A stretch of 64,000 nt of DNA from CAKMZU01 sp965248335 (GCA_965248335.1 CBDFIY010000002.1:620001-684000), one strand, 5' to 3'; shown: positions 53,016 to 63,425, numbered from the stretch's first letter. Notes: generated from the letters alone by a model not told the origin. A program made the numbers and translations.

Positions 53016-56000
53016 ACAAAAATTCAGGTAACCCCCGCTATTGATAGCATGGCGAAAGGTAATGCACAGCAATTAACAGCAACGGGTATTTACAGCGATC
53101 ATTCCACTGTCGATATAACAAATAGTGTCAATTGGATAAGTACGAATACTAACAACGTAGAAGTGAACAAAGTAGGGCTTGCGAGCGGTAAAGGTGTAGG
53201 TGCAGCGTCAATTACAGCCGAAAAAGAAGGTATCACCAGTAATGCCGGCACGATGAAAGTAACCAATGCAGTACTTACTTCCATTCAGGTAACAGCAGAA
53301 ATGGCTCGTATGCCAAAGGGCGTCGTACAGCAGCTCACAGCGACAGGTTCCTACAGTGATGGAACAACAGCGAATATCACCGCTCAGGTTTCTTGGTTGA
53401 GTACAGCAACAAGCCAAATCAAGGTCAACACAAAAGGTATCGCAATAGCAGGTGCAGAAGGAAAATCTACTATTACAGCGAAGCAGGGCGACATAACCAG
53501 TAATAAAATGACATTAACATCGACCGCTGCCGAATTAACGGACATTCAGGTAACACCAGCGAAGGCTCAGGTGGCAAATGGAGAAACGCTACAACTCAAG
53601 GCTATGGGAACTTTCAGCGATAATAGTACAGTTGATGTTACCGATCGCGTTGCTTGGCATAGCTCAAGGGCTGGCGTAGTGACGATCATGACTAATGGTA
53701 TAGTGACGGGCGGTGGTGAGGGTGATGTTACCGTTTCGGCCGCTGATGATGGCGTTAACAGTAAAGAGGTAATAATAACGGTGACTGCTGCTGTACTCAC
53801 TGAGATTCAAGTGACGCCCGCAAAATTCAGTGTCGCAAAAGGTCATGCTCAGCAGCTCATTGCAATAGGTACTTATAGCGATAAAACGACGGCCGATATC
53901 AGTGATAGTGTCGACTGGCAAAGTACTGATACAGCCAATGTGACGGTGAGTGCTAAAGGGATGATTTCAGGTGTTAACAAAGGCGATTCAATCATTACCG
54001 CGGGAAAAAACACAATAACAAGCAACAAAACGACAATAACAGTAACCTCAGCCGTGTTAATGAAAGTGCTTGTAACACCTATTGATTCAATCGTCGCAAA
54101 AGGGAATTCACAACAACTAAAAGCAGAAGGTTCATACAGTGATCAAAGTGTCGTGGATATCAGTAGCATTGTTGCTTGGCACTCAAATGATAGCGATTCG
54201 GTGACGATTAGCTCAACGGGTCTGGCAAAGGGTGTGGATATTGGTAGTACGACAATAACGGCAATGAAAGATGAGATTAACAGTAATGCCGCTAAAATAA
54301 ATGTTACCGACGCGTTATTAATGCAGATTCAGGTAACGCCCGCTCAATCCATCGTAGCCAAAGGAAATACACAGCAATTAACTGCAATCGGTACTTATAC
54401 TGATAACAGCACAGTGGATATTACCAAGGCTGTCTCTTGGCATAGCTCAGAGGTTGATCAATTAACGGTGAGTGATCAGGGGGTGGCAACAGGTGTTGAT
54501 ATAGGTATGCCAACAGTCACTGCATCAAAGGGTGATATTGGTAGCCTGCCTGCTTCTGTACAGGTGACTTCTGCAGCATTACAAAAAATTCAAGTGACAC
54601 CCGTTCAATCAAGCGTAGCGAAAGGCAATACACAGAAGTTTATCGCCATGGGCACCTATAGCGATAAGAGTACCGTTGATATTAGTGACAGTGTTTCTTG
54701 GCACAGTTCAAGCACCTCAGAGGTGACGATTAGCGCTACCGGTATGGCTGAAGGCGTTGGTGAAGGTAAGTCTGATATTACTGCCAACAAGAATGCTATA
54801 GGAAGCAATACGGCATCTATGCGTGTAACCCCAGCTGTGCTTGTTACTATTCAAGTGACGCCTGCTGCGGCAACAGTCGTAGAAGGTGCCACTCAGCAGC
54901 TTACGGCGACGGGCATTTACAGTGATGATACAACAGCTGATATCAGTGATCGTGTTTCATGGCATAGTACAGAGACTGATAACGTCACGGTGACAGCGAA
55001 AGGCTTGGCATCGGGTGTGGGTGTTGGGTCATCAACAATCACGGCAACCTTGGGCGAAGTGACAAGCAACGATGAGAAAATGACCGTGTCGAAAGCTGTT
55101 TTGGCACATATTCAAGTGACACCTGCGAGCTTTAGCCTCGCCAAAGGCAATACGCAACAGCTTAGCGCGACAGGTGTTTACAATAACGGCACTACATTTG
55201 AAATAACCGATAGTGTCGATTGGCATAGCCTAAACCTTGCTGAAGTAACCGTAAATAAGACAGGTTTGGCGGCGGGAATGAATAAAGGTGTTGCACAGGT
55301 TACAGCGACGAAAGGCAGTATTACCAGTAGTCAAGTCACGATTAACGTGACGGATGCAGTGCTCACCGATATTCAGATAACGCCAGCAAATATCAGTATT
55401 GCTCAAGGCAACACACAACAATTGAAGGCTATAGGCACCTACAGTGATGATTCATCAAAAGATATTACTGAGAGTGTCTCATGGCAAACAGGCAATATAG
55501 ATACAGTAACGTTGAGTGCATTGGGTATAGCGACAGGCGAAAGTACGGGTAAAACGACCATTACTGCGGTTAAAGATAAAAAAACCAGTAATGTAGCCAA
55601 CATTGAGGTCACATCGGCTGAATTAACAGACATACAAATAACGCCCGCACAGTCGACCTTGGCAAAAGGTAATACGCAACAGCTAGTGGCAACGGGTATT
55701 TACAGTAATGATACGGTTGTTGTCATCACCGGTAGCGTTAGCTGGAAAAGCTCATCGACTGATGACGTTACTGTGACGCCTAAAGGTCTAGCGACTGGCG
55801 TCAATGAGGGTAAGGTGACTATCAGTGCAACAAAAGGCGGCGTGAGAAGCAAGCATACTGCAACAATACAGGTCAGTGCTGCGGTATTAACCAGTATTCA
55901 AGTCACACCACCTCTCACGCATGTTGCCATGGGTAATACACAGCAATTAACAGCAATGGGCATTTACAGCGATAAGTCATCAGCTGATATCAGTGATAGC

Positions 56001-56561
56001 GTTTCTTGGCACGCCGAAGATATTGAAAAAGTAACGATGAGTGCGACGGGTCTTGCAACCGGTGTTGATACAGGGAGTACAGCCATTACCGCAATAAAAG
56101 ATACGCATACCAGTAATGAGGTTACTGTTGAGGTGACAGATGCATTACTCACACAGATTCAAGTGACACCTAAGCAATCAAGCGTTGCAAAAGGGAATAC
56201 ACAGCAGCTTACAGCAACAGGCACGTACAGCGATAAAACAACCAAGGATATCAGCGAAAACGTTACTTGGAAAAGCTATGATACGTCTTTCGCTACGGTG
56301 AGCGATAAAGGCTTGGCAACAGGTGTTGGTGTGGGGGATGCAACGATTACAGCGGCAACAACAGCACTGACTAGTGAGAGCGTGTCAATGCACGTAACAG
56401 CCGCCGTGTTGGAGAGTATTGAAGTAACCCCTGCAGCGCCTACTGTCACCAAAACAAAAACACAGCAGTTTAGAGCCATGGGTACGTATAATGATAAAGC
56501 CATTGAGGATATCACCACTAGTGTTGATTGGCATTCATCGGCGATCGATATCTTTGTATGA
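53016..56561 (+). pseudogene. main BIG2 repeat block of the adhesin
   Basis: This open stretch of about 1180 residues contains fourteen consecutive BIG2 domains, recognisable by repeated IQVTP and AKGNTQQLTA starts. They are divergent in DNA but regular in protein, so they are old duplications under selection until recently. The stretch now lacks a start or signal peptide of its own, since the upstream part is separated by the ISAs1-type IS. It stops artificially at 56561 in the short insertion. Confidence 0.85.
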
Positions 56562-56775
56562 CGCGTTTAAGGGTGTTGATGATAGCCGCAGAGCACAAGG
56601 AAAAAAACATAAAATGCCTAACATATTATCTTTATCTGTAGCGGCAGCATGATTGGATATAAAGATATTTCCATCTGTGATGACCAACGGGTTTGGCAAC
56701 AGGCGTTGATGTGTACCTCAACAATTACGGCAACGAAAAGCGGCTTATCCAGTAATGATGCAACGATGACAGTGA

Positions 56776-57621
56776 ATGCAGCTTACGATGACGAAACTTG
56801 ATGTGGAGCCAAATAGATTTACCTTGCCAGTAGGTGCGACAAAACAGCTTAAGGCAACGGGTACTTATAACGATGGGTCTACAGGTGTTGATATAACGGA
56901 TATTGTTAACTGGGTAACCCCCTATAGTAGGGTGACCGTAACTAACAAAGGGCTAGTTACCGCTGTATCCAAAGGTTTGGCGCAGATTTCTGCATCGATT
57001 GAAGGTGGTGGTGAGTTACTCGTGGCCAATATTGAGGTTACTGTCACAGATGCAGCTATAGTTGATCAGCTCGGCATCTGTGGCGGTGCAGTAAACGACA
57101 CTAGCCAATCAAATGCGGTCGGCGAATGTTTAAAGGTCATTTCAATGGCAGTAGGTGATAAGACGAACATGTATACCGCGTCACCCAGCAAAGCCGTGAT
57201 GGATGCTCTTGGTTATAATCAGGCTACTGGAACAGCAGGTGTGAGTAAAACCTATGCTGGCCTTCAAGGTGAAAGACGACCAGACGGCCCGGAAGGTAGT
57301 TTTGCAACCTTTAATCAGTTAGGTGGATAGAGCGGTGCTGTTAATGGTCAGTACGATCAATGGTGTCAGCACTTAGCTGCGATGAACTTTGCGAATAAGA
57401 AAAGTTGGCGCAGGCCTTCTAATATCGAACTTAAGTTGTTAGCCAGCGAGAAGAAAAATCTATGGGAAAATTATGGGTGGCCAACCACAGACTTCTATTG
57501 GTCCAAGACGAATGAAAGTAATGATGCTTACTATTCGATTGGATTAGGCATTAATTACGGATTAGAGCATGGCGATTTGCAAAGTCATTCTAACTATGGG
57601 GCGTGCATATCAATAGAATAA
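56776..57621 (+). pseudogene. adhesin C-terminal module with in-frame TAG
   Basis: One further BIG2-like domain (LPVGATKQLKATGTYNDGST) and a C-terminal domain with three Cys are encoded in one frame, except for TAG at 57328-57330 within NQLGG/SGAVNGQYDQW. The frame continues to TAA at 57619-57621. Coding character is unchanged after the TAG, so the nonsense change is recent. Confidence 0.75.
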
Positions 57622-57625
57622 ATTG

Positions 57626-57755
57626 ATATACCGATCACACTTGAAGATGCAAGGGCGTTGGCCGCTCCCGCTCACCCCAATCACTTACTGACTGTAAGCG
57701 CATGGGGGTTCGCTCGCTTGCTGCCTTCTTGCATCTTCAATTCCAATGGGTATAT
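57626..57755 (+). repeat. 125-bp palindromic element, copy 5
   Basis: Full-length copy located 4 bases after the adhesin stop. It carries several base changes (CCGCTCCCGC, AATTCCAATGGG) relative to copy 1. Confidence 0.85.
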
Positions 57756-57877
57756 CAAGCTGGATCATCGTATTCCCTGAAGTACTGAGCCTAAGGTTGA
57801 ACTAACTGAATATCCAGTGAACTAATAAATAATGTTATGAAAAAAACCTTTCCGAATTATTTTCTGGAGAATTAATC

Positions 57878-59272
57878 ATGCCTCTTCACGAGAAAAAATC
57901 TATAAAAAATAATACTGATGACGACATTTATTCTTGTCTGGATCTGTCAACCGGTTTGCCGAAATACAAAATTCCCGAACAAGAGCATACCCCACGAAAT
58001 ATATATCAACTGGTGCATGATGAGTTGATGATGGATGGCAATTCTAGGCAAAATTTAGCCACCTTTTGCCAGACATGGGTCGATGGCGAGATTCATAAGC
58101 TCATGGATGAATGCATTGATAAAAACATGATTGATAAAGATGAGTATCCACAAACTGCTGAATTAGAAGCGCGTTGTGTGCATATATTGTCAGATTTATG
58201 GAATTCACCGAGCGAAGATAATTCAACTGGTTGTTCGACAACCGGATCAAGTGAAGCGGCTATGTTAGGCGGTATGGCGCTGAAATGGGCGTGGAAAGAA
58301 AAGATGAAAAAACAAGGCAAGCCAACAGACAAACCCAATTTGATTTGTGGGCCAGTTCAGGTGTGTTGGCATAAGTTTGCGCGCTATTGGGAGATCGAAT
58401 TACGGGAAATACCGATGGAGGGTGATCGGTTGATCATGACAGCCGAAGAAGTGGTCAAGCGTTGTGATGAAAACACCATAGGTGTGGTGCCCACGCTAGG
58501 TGTGACTTTTACCTGTCAGTATGAGCCGGTCAAGGCGGTTCAAGATGCTCTCGATAAGTTAGAGAAAGAAACGGGTCTGGATATTCCGATTCATGTCGAT
58601 GCAGCAAGTGGTGGCTTTCTTGCGCCTTTTTGCGATCCGGATCTTGAATGGGATTTCCGCCTGCCGCGTGTTAAATCAATTAATGCCTCTGGGCATAAGT
58701 ATGGTTTATCGCCTTTAGGTGTGGGGTGGGTTGTTTGGCGTGATGCGGATGCATTGCATAAAGATTTGATATTTTGGGTCAATTACCTTGGTGGCAACAT
58801 GCCAACATTTGCGTTGAATTTTTCACGCCCTGGCGGCCAAATCGTTTGTCAGTATTATAATTTCCTTAGGCTTGGTCGAGAGGGATATAAAAAAATCCAT
58901 GAGGCCTGCTATGAAACAGCGCGTTATCTTTCCAGTGAAATAGAAAAGATGGGTCTTTTTGAGATTATTTATAATGGCGAGGGAGGTATTCCCGCAATGA
59001 GTTGGTCTTTAAAAGAAGGGGTAGATCCAGGATTTAATCTTTTTGATCTTTCTGATCGCATCCGTTCACGCGGCTGGCAGATTGCCGCTTATGCCATGCC
59101 GCCAAACCGTGAAGACCTCGTGATTATGCGCATTATGATACGTCATGGTTTCAGTCGAGACATGGCCGACATTTTATTAAAAGATTTACGGCATTGCATC
59201 GACTTTTTTAGTAAGCATCCCTTGACGAATCATAGTGATGAAAAAGAATCTTCGAGCTTTAAGCATAGTTAG
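57878..59272 (+). CDS. gadB: glutamate decarboxylase
   Basis: The 464-residue PLP enzyme converts glutamate to GABA with consumption of a proton, the basis of the GAD acid-resistance system. Motifs are CSTTGSSEAAMLGGMALKW, HVDAASGGFLAPF and the PLP-lysine INASGHKYGLSPLG, and a His close to the C-terminus (FKHS) resembles the pH-gating tail of GadB. A strong GGAGAA ribosome binding site precedes the ATG. No GadC antiporter gene is adjacent, so a partner must be elsewhere or the enzyme serves a GABA shunt. Confidence 0.94.
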   Translation: MPLHEKKSIKNNTDDDIYSCLDLSTGLPKYKIPEQEHTPRNIYQLVHDELMMDGNSRQNLATFCQTWVDGEIHKLMDECIDKNMIDKDEYPQTAELEARCVHILSDLWNSPSEDNSTGCSTTGSSEAAMLGGMALKWAWKEKMKKQGKPTDKPNLICGPVQVCWHKFARYWEIELREIPMEGDRLIMTAEEVVKRCDENTIGVVPTLGVTFTCQYEPVKAVQDALDKLEKETGLDIPIHVDAASGGFLAPFCDPDLEWDFRLPRVKSINASGHKYGLSPLGVGWVVWRDADALHKDLIFWVNYLGGNMPTFALNFSRPGGQIVCQYYNFLRLGREGYKKIHEACYETARYLSSEIEKMGLFEIIYNGEGGIPAMSWSLKEGVDPGFNLFDLSDRIRSRGWQIAAYAMPPNREDLVIMRIMIRHGFSRDMADILLKDLRHCIDFFSKHPLTNHSDEKESSSFKHS

Positions 59273-59667
59273 CTTAAATAGTTAGATTCAAATAGCTTGC
59301 TCAATCCCAGTGTTTCAGTAAGGTGTAAGTCTGTATTTATTTTTCTAGGATGTGGCGCTGAATCATATCAGCCATTTAATTCTCACCCCTTACTGTTAAA
59401 CTTTGAAGTTGTTGAACACGCATTTTTTTATTCTGTTATTCTCTATAATAAAAGCAGGTATTTGCTCAGAGTATTTGCGTGTGTGGTAATGAGTACTGCA
59501 TCTTTTTTTTAACGTAGAGATCGAACTTTTTGGGCCATGATTATCTACATGTATACCCAACGCCCTTGCATCTTCAAGTGTGATGGGTATATACCTAATG
59601 GTTACTTATAGGCTCTCTTATGGCATATCTGCCGGTTACTTAGACGTTATCGTTCTTTTCATTCTTA
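59273..59667. other. intergenic stretch with a partial palindromic element
   Basis: No credible gene. A 71-codon frame at 59297 lacks a ribosome binding site. The only recognised content is the deleted element copy at 59552-59593. Confidence 0.4.
59552..59593 (-). repeat. 125-bp palindromic element, internal deletion copy 6
   Basis: Only the outer ends remain: TATACCCA joins directly to ACGCCCTTGCATCTTC and GTGTGATGGGTATA. About 85 internal bases are gone, leaving both terminal inverted repeats. Confidence 0.75.
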
Positions 59668-60306
59668 ATGTCTTACTTTTTAGTGCGGAAAACGTTAGTG
59701 GCTATATTAGCGCTATTCGCTTCCAATACTTTTGCAGCTACGGCCGCTGAAGTAGAAGCAGGAAAATTGTTTAAGAAATCCGTAGATAGCTCAAAAGTCT
59801 CTCAAATAGCTAATTTCGCAATGGATGTATATATTAAAAATGACGCGCGTTTACTGCCATTCAAGGGTGTTATGAGAGGGCTGTTGACGAAGCTAATTGT
59901 TGTTGACGACAGTATAAAGCGTCAATATGTCTCTATTTATACTGATAATTATTCAGAGGATGAATTAAGAGCGATAAATCAGTTTTATGCAACGGAGATC
60001 GGACAGAAAATGATTCGGCTTAATCCATCTTTAGTTGAAAAATTCTATGATGTTTGGGCGCGTCGATTTCAAGAATTGAAACCTAGGATTGAGCAGATAA
60101 TTAACGGAGAAATAGAGGGATATGAAATAGAAGAAGTCATTAAAGAGGAGCCTGCCGCCAGTGATGAAATGCTTCTGCATGAGCGTTTACAACCCATCCA
60201 GAAACCACAGAACAATGCACTTAAACAATTACCTGAAAAAAAGTATGCGTGTAGATGTTATCATAATATTTTCACCATTCAAAAGAATGACGAGCCCAGG
60301 TTTTAG
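59668..60306 (+). CDS. DUF2059 family exported protein
   Basis: The 212-residue protein has a signal peptide (LVAILALFASNTFA, cleavage near residue 24). The DUF2059 core follows, with YTDNYSEDELRAINQFYATEIGQKMI at residues 91-116, a conserved helical motif of this family of unknown role, probably periplasmic. The C-terminal 50 residues are variable, including CRCYHN. It stands alone between gadB and the NlpC gene. Confidence 0.75.
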   Translation: MSYFLVRKTLVAILALFASNTFAATAAEVEAGKLFKKSVDSSKVSQIANFAMDVYIKNDARLLPFKGVMRGLLTKLIVVDDSIKRQYVSIYTDNYSEDELRAINQFYATEIGQKMIRLNPSLVEKFYDVWARRFQELKPRIEQIINGEIEGYEIEEVIKEEPAASDEMLLHERLQPIQKPQNNALKQLPEKKYACRCYHNIFTIQKNDEPRF

Positions 60307-60668
60307 CCGGAAGCATAATTTTTTACACGCTAAAGAGCGGTGCTTTGGGTGAGTCAGATGCCATTTCTCAAGGGGCAAGAGGATTTAATATATGCCCGAT
60401 GCGATGACAAATAGTTTTCTTGAAAAACTGTTCTGTTTGTTTTAAATATCGGTCATACAAAATGATGGGTAGATTCCCAGCTTCGCGAAAATGACGACGG
60501 TAGGGGCTATTCATTGTCATCGTCATTCCAGCGAAGGCGGGAACCCATTACGAGCAATCTTTTAAAATGGTATGCTCGCTATAAGTATGATGAAGGGTTT
60601 CATTAAAATAGATTTAAAAAAAATATTTTGTTGTTTTTATAATTATTAATTGATGATTTTAGTTGTCA
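60307..60668. other. intergenic stretch between convergent genes
   Basis: It holds the second REP-like repeat at 60525-60581 and otherwise AT-rich sequence with no gene seen. Confidence 0.45.
60525..60581. repeat. REP-like palindromic repeat, copy 2
   Basis: CATTCCAGCGAAGGCGGGAA followed by CCCATTACGAG and CTTTTAAAATGGTATGCTCG repeats the block order of 13848-13911. The stem is slightly mismatched. It lies between two convergent genes, where it may act as a transcript-end hairpin. Confidence 0.6.
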
Positions 60669-62096
60669 TTATTGTGGGAGTTTATCATTAGATACTTTTT
60701 CACTTGCCTCGATCAAGAGGTAAGTTGGGCGGATACGTTTAATGCTAACAATATCCTGCAATGTACGTTTAATGCCTAGCAGTGGGGTAATTAACACGCC
60801 ATTCGTCTTGACGATTTTATTGTTTCCATGCGGATCAAGGTAGTGCATTTCATGGAGGTCGTGAAGAATAAATGACTGCCCAGTCTCATCATTACCAAGA
60901 AATAGAGCGACATGCCCATTGAAAAATATCAAATCACCCACCTCTAGTGTTTTCAATGCTAACTGTTTTTGATCAGGCGAGTGCGCTTGTGTGTAATATT
61001 GATTCCAGCCTGCTGAATCTTTTGATTGCTGTCCTGTATTACGTGGTAGAAGTAACCCAAATGATTTATAGATTTCTCCAACAAGCCCTGAGCAATCTCG
61101 CACGCCAAAGTTGTGACCTAAACCAAAAGGTTCACCAAGGAATTTAAACGCCTGCTTTAAAATGTTTGCTTCTGTCATGGGTAAGTAACCTACATGCACA
61201 TCTTTGTTTTTATTAAAGCGTATCTGTTTTAATTTGAGTTTACCTTGGCTATTACGTGTAGGGAGTTCGGCAATGTAGGTTTTGGATAAGGTGTCGTTTT
61301 CTTCTGTTTTTACAAGCGGTAAGCTAACACCCATATCTAATACGATGCCTTCTGCCTGCTGAGTTGGTAGCTTTAATGTCGATGCTGTAACGACCAGCCT
61401 ATTTTTAGCATGCGAAAAATTGGTCACTTGTTTGCGGCTCGCCAACGCAATGTCTTTGACTTGTACCCAAGATTTGTAATGGTAGTTTTGCACAAATGCC
61501 CATTTTTTATCGGCACTAAAATGCAATACAGCTAGCACCTCACCGGGAAAAACAGCCGTCTCTTGAAATCTATCAAGGTCAGGGTTCATGCTGCTGTTCA
61601 GTACTTTTCTGAGTGTGGGGTATGTGCGTAAGGGCGACCGATGTGTCACTAATGCGAAGTGCATCGGGTTTTGATCTTTTAAACTTATTAAGTCGATATT
61701 GGTGTCAAACTTTTTATAGTCATCCGTGTTTAATAGCTTTCCATTGGTATAGAAGCGCGGTGGTTGACTGGGGTGGCTGACGGCGAGAATGGCTTCTGAG
61801 ATTTGGGCGGCAGACAGTTTGTCTGGATAAGAAAGTGGATCAATAAGATAATTTTTTCGGGTAAATTGCTCTTGGTTAAAATGTGCTACTTCTGCAGTAG
61901 ACATCACGAGTGTGTCTTTGTTGCGGCTTTGTTTTTTCCAATATTCAGGTGTAAGTTTTATTTCATCGAGTTTTAAAATTTTAGCGATATGTTCTTTATT
62001 TTTATTTAAAAGCGAGCTTTTCATCTCTGTGGAGTAAACTATGTTACAGGCAAGCGTAGAGACGCTGAGTATGAAAATTTTAAAGAGAAAATTCAT
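60669..62096 (-). CDS. NlpC/P60 cell-wall peptidase with SH3 domains
   Basis: The 475-residue protein has a signal peptide (to about residue 22), an N-terminal stabilising region, an SH3b1-type domain (THRSPLRTYPTLRKV), a second SH3-like segment (VHVGYLPMT) and a C-terminal NlpC/P60 domain. The catalytic Cys is in VRDCSGLVGEIY, His in NGHVALFLG, and a third polar residue in LHDLHEMH. It cleaves peptidoglycan stem peptides, usually D-Glu-gamma-mDAP bonds. An ISAzo13 copy begins 28 bases before its start codon, so it probably lost its native promoter or is transcribed from the IS. Confidence 0.85.
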   Translation of the reverse strand: MNFLFKIFILSVSTLACNIVYSTEMKSSLLNKNKEHIAKILKLDEIKLTPEYWKKQSRNKDTLVMSTAEVAHFNQEQFTRKNYLIDPLSYPDKLSAAQISEAILAVSHPSQPPRFYTNGKLLNTDDYKKFDTNIDLISLKDQNPMHFALVTHRSPLRTYPTLRKVLNSSMNPDLDRFQETAVFPGEVLAVLHFSADKKWAFVQNYHYKSWVQVKDIALASRKQVTNFSHAKNRLVVTASTLKLPTQQAEGIVLDMGVSLPLVKTEENDTLSKTYIAELPTRNSQGKLKLKQIRFNKNKDVHVGYLPMTEANILKQAFKFLGEPFGLGHNFGVRDCSGLVGEIYKSFGLLLPRNTGQQSKDSAGWNQYYTQAHSPDQKQLALKTLEVGDLIFFNGHVALFLGNDETGQSFILHDLHEMHYLDPHGNNKIVKTNGVLITPLLGIKRTLQDIVSIKRIRPTYLLIEASEKVSNDKLPQ

Positions 62097-62123
62097 AAAT
62101 ATTAACCTGTCACGGAAGTACTT

Positions 62124-63044
62124 AGGGAAGTAGCATTTTAAACATTACCAGCGTATGATGCCCTACCATTACATGTCTAAAGTTGTTTATTCTCTATTTT
62201 ATTTATGCCCACTTCAATTGATATAGAACCTGAGTATATTTCTCTCTTCAAATTAGCAGCCAGGCTATTAAAAAACCCTGAAAAAAGACTTTTTATGGCT
62301 GAAGTTTCTGAAACCCTTTGCAGTGGAAGTGCCCGGTTGACTGAATCAACCTTTGGGTTTGGACGAAAGGCGGTTGCATTAGGGATCAACGAAAAAAAAA
62401 CTGGGATGATCTGTTATGGAAATTATGAACCCTGCGGAAAAAATAAATCCGAGGTTGCACTGGTAGGCCTTGAAGATGATATCCGTAGCCTGGTTGAGCC
62501 TGAAAGCCAAGCGGATTCACGGTTAAGAAATACATTTGCCTATACCCGCATAACGGCCAAAGTTGTACGGCAGAAGCTAGTCGAGGAAAAGAACTGGCAA
62601 GAAGACCTTCTACCTAAAGAGCGAACCATTAGCAATATCCTGAATAGGATGGGTTATAAGCTCCGCAAGGTGCAGAAATCCAAACCTGAAAAAAAATACC
62701 AGAAACTAACGCCATCTTCGACAACGTCAACAAAGTTAGAGCAGAAGCCAGTCAACGACAAAACACGTTGCAGATCAGCATAGACTGCAAGGCTACTGTT
62801 AATCTCGGCGACTTTTCCAGAGCGGGTAAATCTCGCGGAGCAGAAGTGGTCCAGGCGCTAGATCACGATATGGCAGATAAAGATAAAATGGTGCCATTTG
62901 GGATTCTTAACCTAGATAACGATCAACTCCATGTTGTTTATGGACTCTCCTACAAGACGAGCGACTTTATTTGTGATGCACTGCAATTGTGGTGGGAGAA
63001 TGTCAAAGAAGCTAACAAGGACAAAGATGAGCTGATTATTTATA
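62124..63044 (+). mobile_element. ISAzo13-type insertion sequence, copy 2 (3' truncated)
   Basis: The sequence matches copy 1 from the terminus up to GATTATTTATA at 63044, then changes abruptly to the IS1595-type element. The right terminus and the catalytic end are missing. Confidence 0.9.
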
Positions 63045-63076
63045 AGGGCTATCCACTTAGCCCGACCAGGTACTAG
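62205..63076 (+). pseudogene. ISAzo13-type transposase, truncated copy
   Basis: The two frames (62205-62783 and 62768 on) are the same as in copy 1, including the eight-A slip site. The second ends at a chance stop (63074-63076) inside the IS1595 element after DELIIY. It lacks the second Asp and the Glu of the catalytic triad, so it cannot transpose. Confidence 0.88.
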
Positions 63077-63081
63077 ATGTA

Positions 63082-63425
63082 GTTATTACCGTGTTTTTAT
63101 ATCATCATAAGTTAGCGGGTTCGTTACGACAGCCTGTTCAATCAGTCGATAAAATAGTAGCCCCCTTGATTGGAGTTGAAGCCACTCTATGGACACCAGG
63201 CATTGTTATATGCGCAGCAATATCAGAGCCCAAATGAACGGTTCTATGATGAGCAAATCCATTTTCTTTAGCGCAGTTATATACTGGAGAGCCATCACTA
63301 TAAATAACACTTCCGGGACTCACTACATCCAGAATGAACTGTTTAATATTATCTTTTGTTGCCGCAGAAACATGCCTTAAACGAACCCGTCCAAAGCCTT
63401 TAGGTTCAAGTAGCTCTACCGCTAC
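63082..63425. repeat. tandem partial duplication within the IS1595-type element
   Basis: 63082-63425 repeats 63426-63870 as a direct tandem copy. In the first copy 106 bases (63516-63621 equivalent) are replaced by GGAGT. The duplicated part is the 3' end of the transposase gene, so the first copy has an open but meaningless 61-codon fragment. Confidence 0.85.

Larger units (their letters stand above)
49485..57621 (+). pseudogene. giant BIG2-repeat lipoprotein adhesin, broken by IS elements and mutations
   Basis: The start is the ATG at 49485, behind a GAGGGTG ribosome binding site. A lipobox LVGC then a GSGG-rich linker shows export and lipid anchoring. At least 18 bacterial Ig-like (BIG2) domains of about 85 residues follow, each opening IQVTP-x-SxAKGNTQQL and containing DITDSVxWHSS. 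The original gene covers 49485-50129, 51448-51750, 53016-56561 and the tail to 57621. Interruptions in order are an ISAzo13-type IS, an ISAs1-type IS, a short insertion at about 56560-56690, a frame change near 56735, another near 56785, and an in-frame TAG at 57328. The C-terminal domain (WSKTNESNDAYYSIGLG) resembles DUF1566-like adhesin tips. Confidence 0.88.

Noticed and set aside
53099..56518. Several minus-strand open frames within the adhesin
   Set aside because: They are shadows of the Ser/Thr/Val-rich repeat frame, without ribosome binding sites or coherent protein features.
53013..56561. Regular repeats of about 250 bases resembling a repeat array
   Set aside because: They are protein-level BIG2 domain repeats with divergent DNA. 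There is no short identical repeat with unique spacers, so this is not CRISPR.
57328..57330. TAG read as pyrrolysine or programmed read-through
   Set aside because: The gene already has IS insertions and frame changes, so a nonsense mutation is the simpler explanation.
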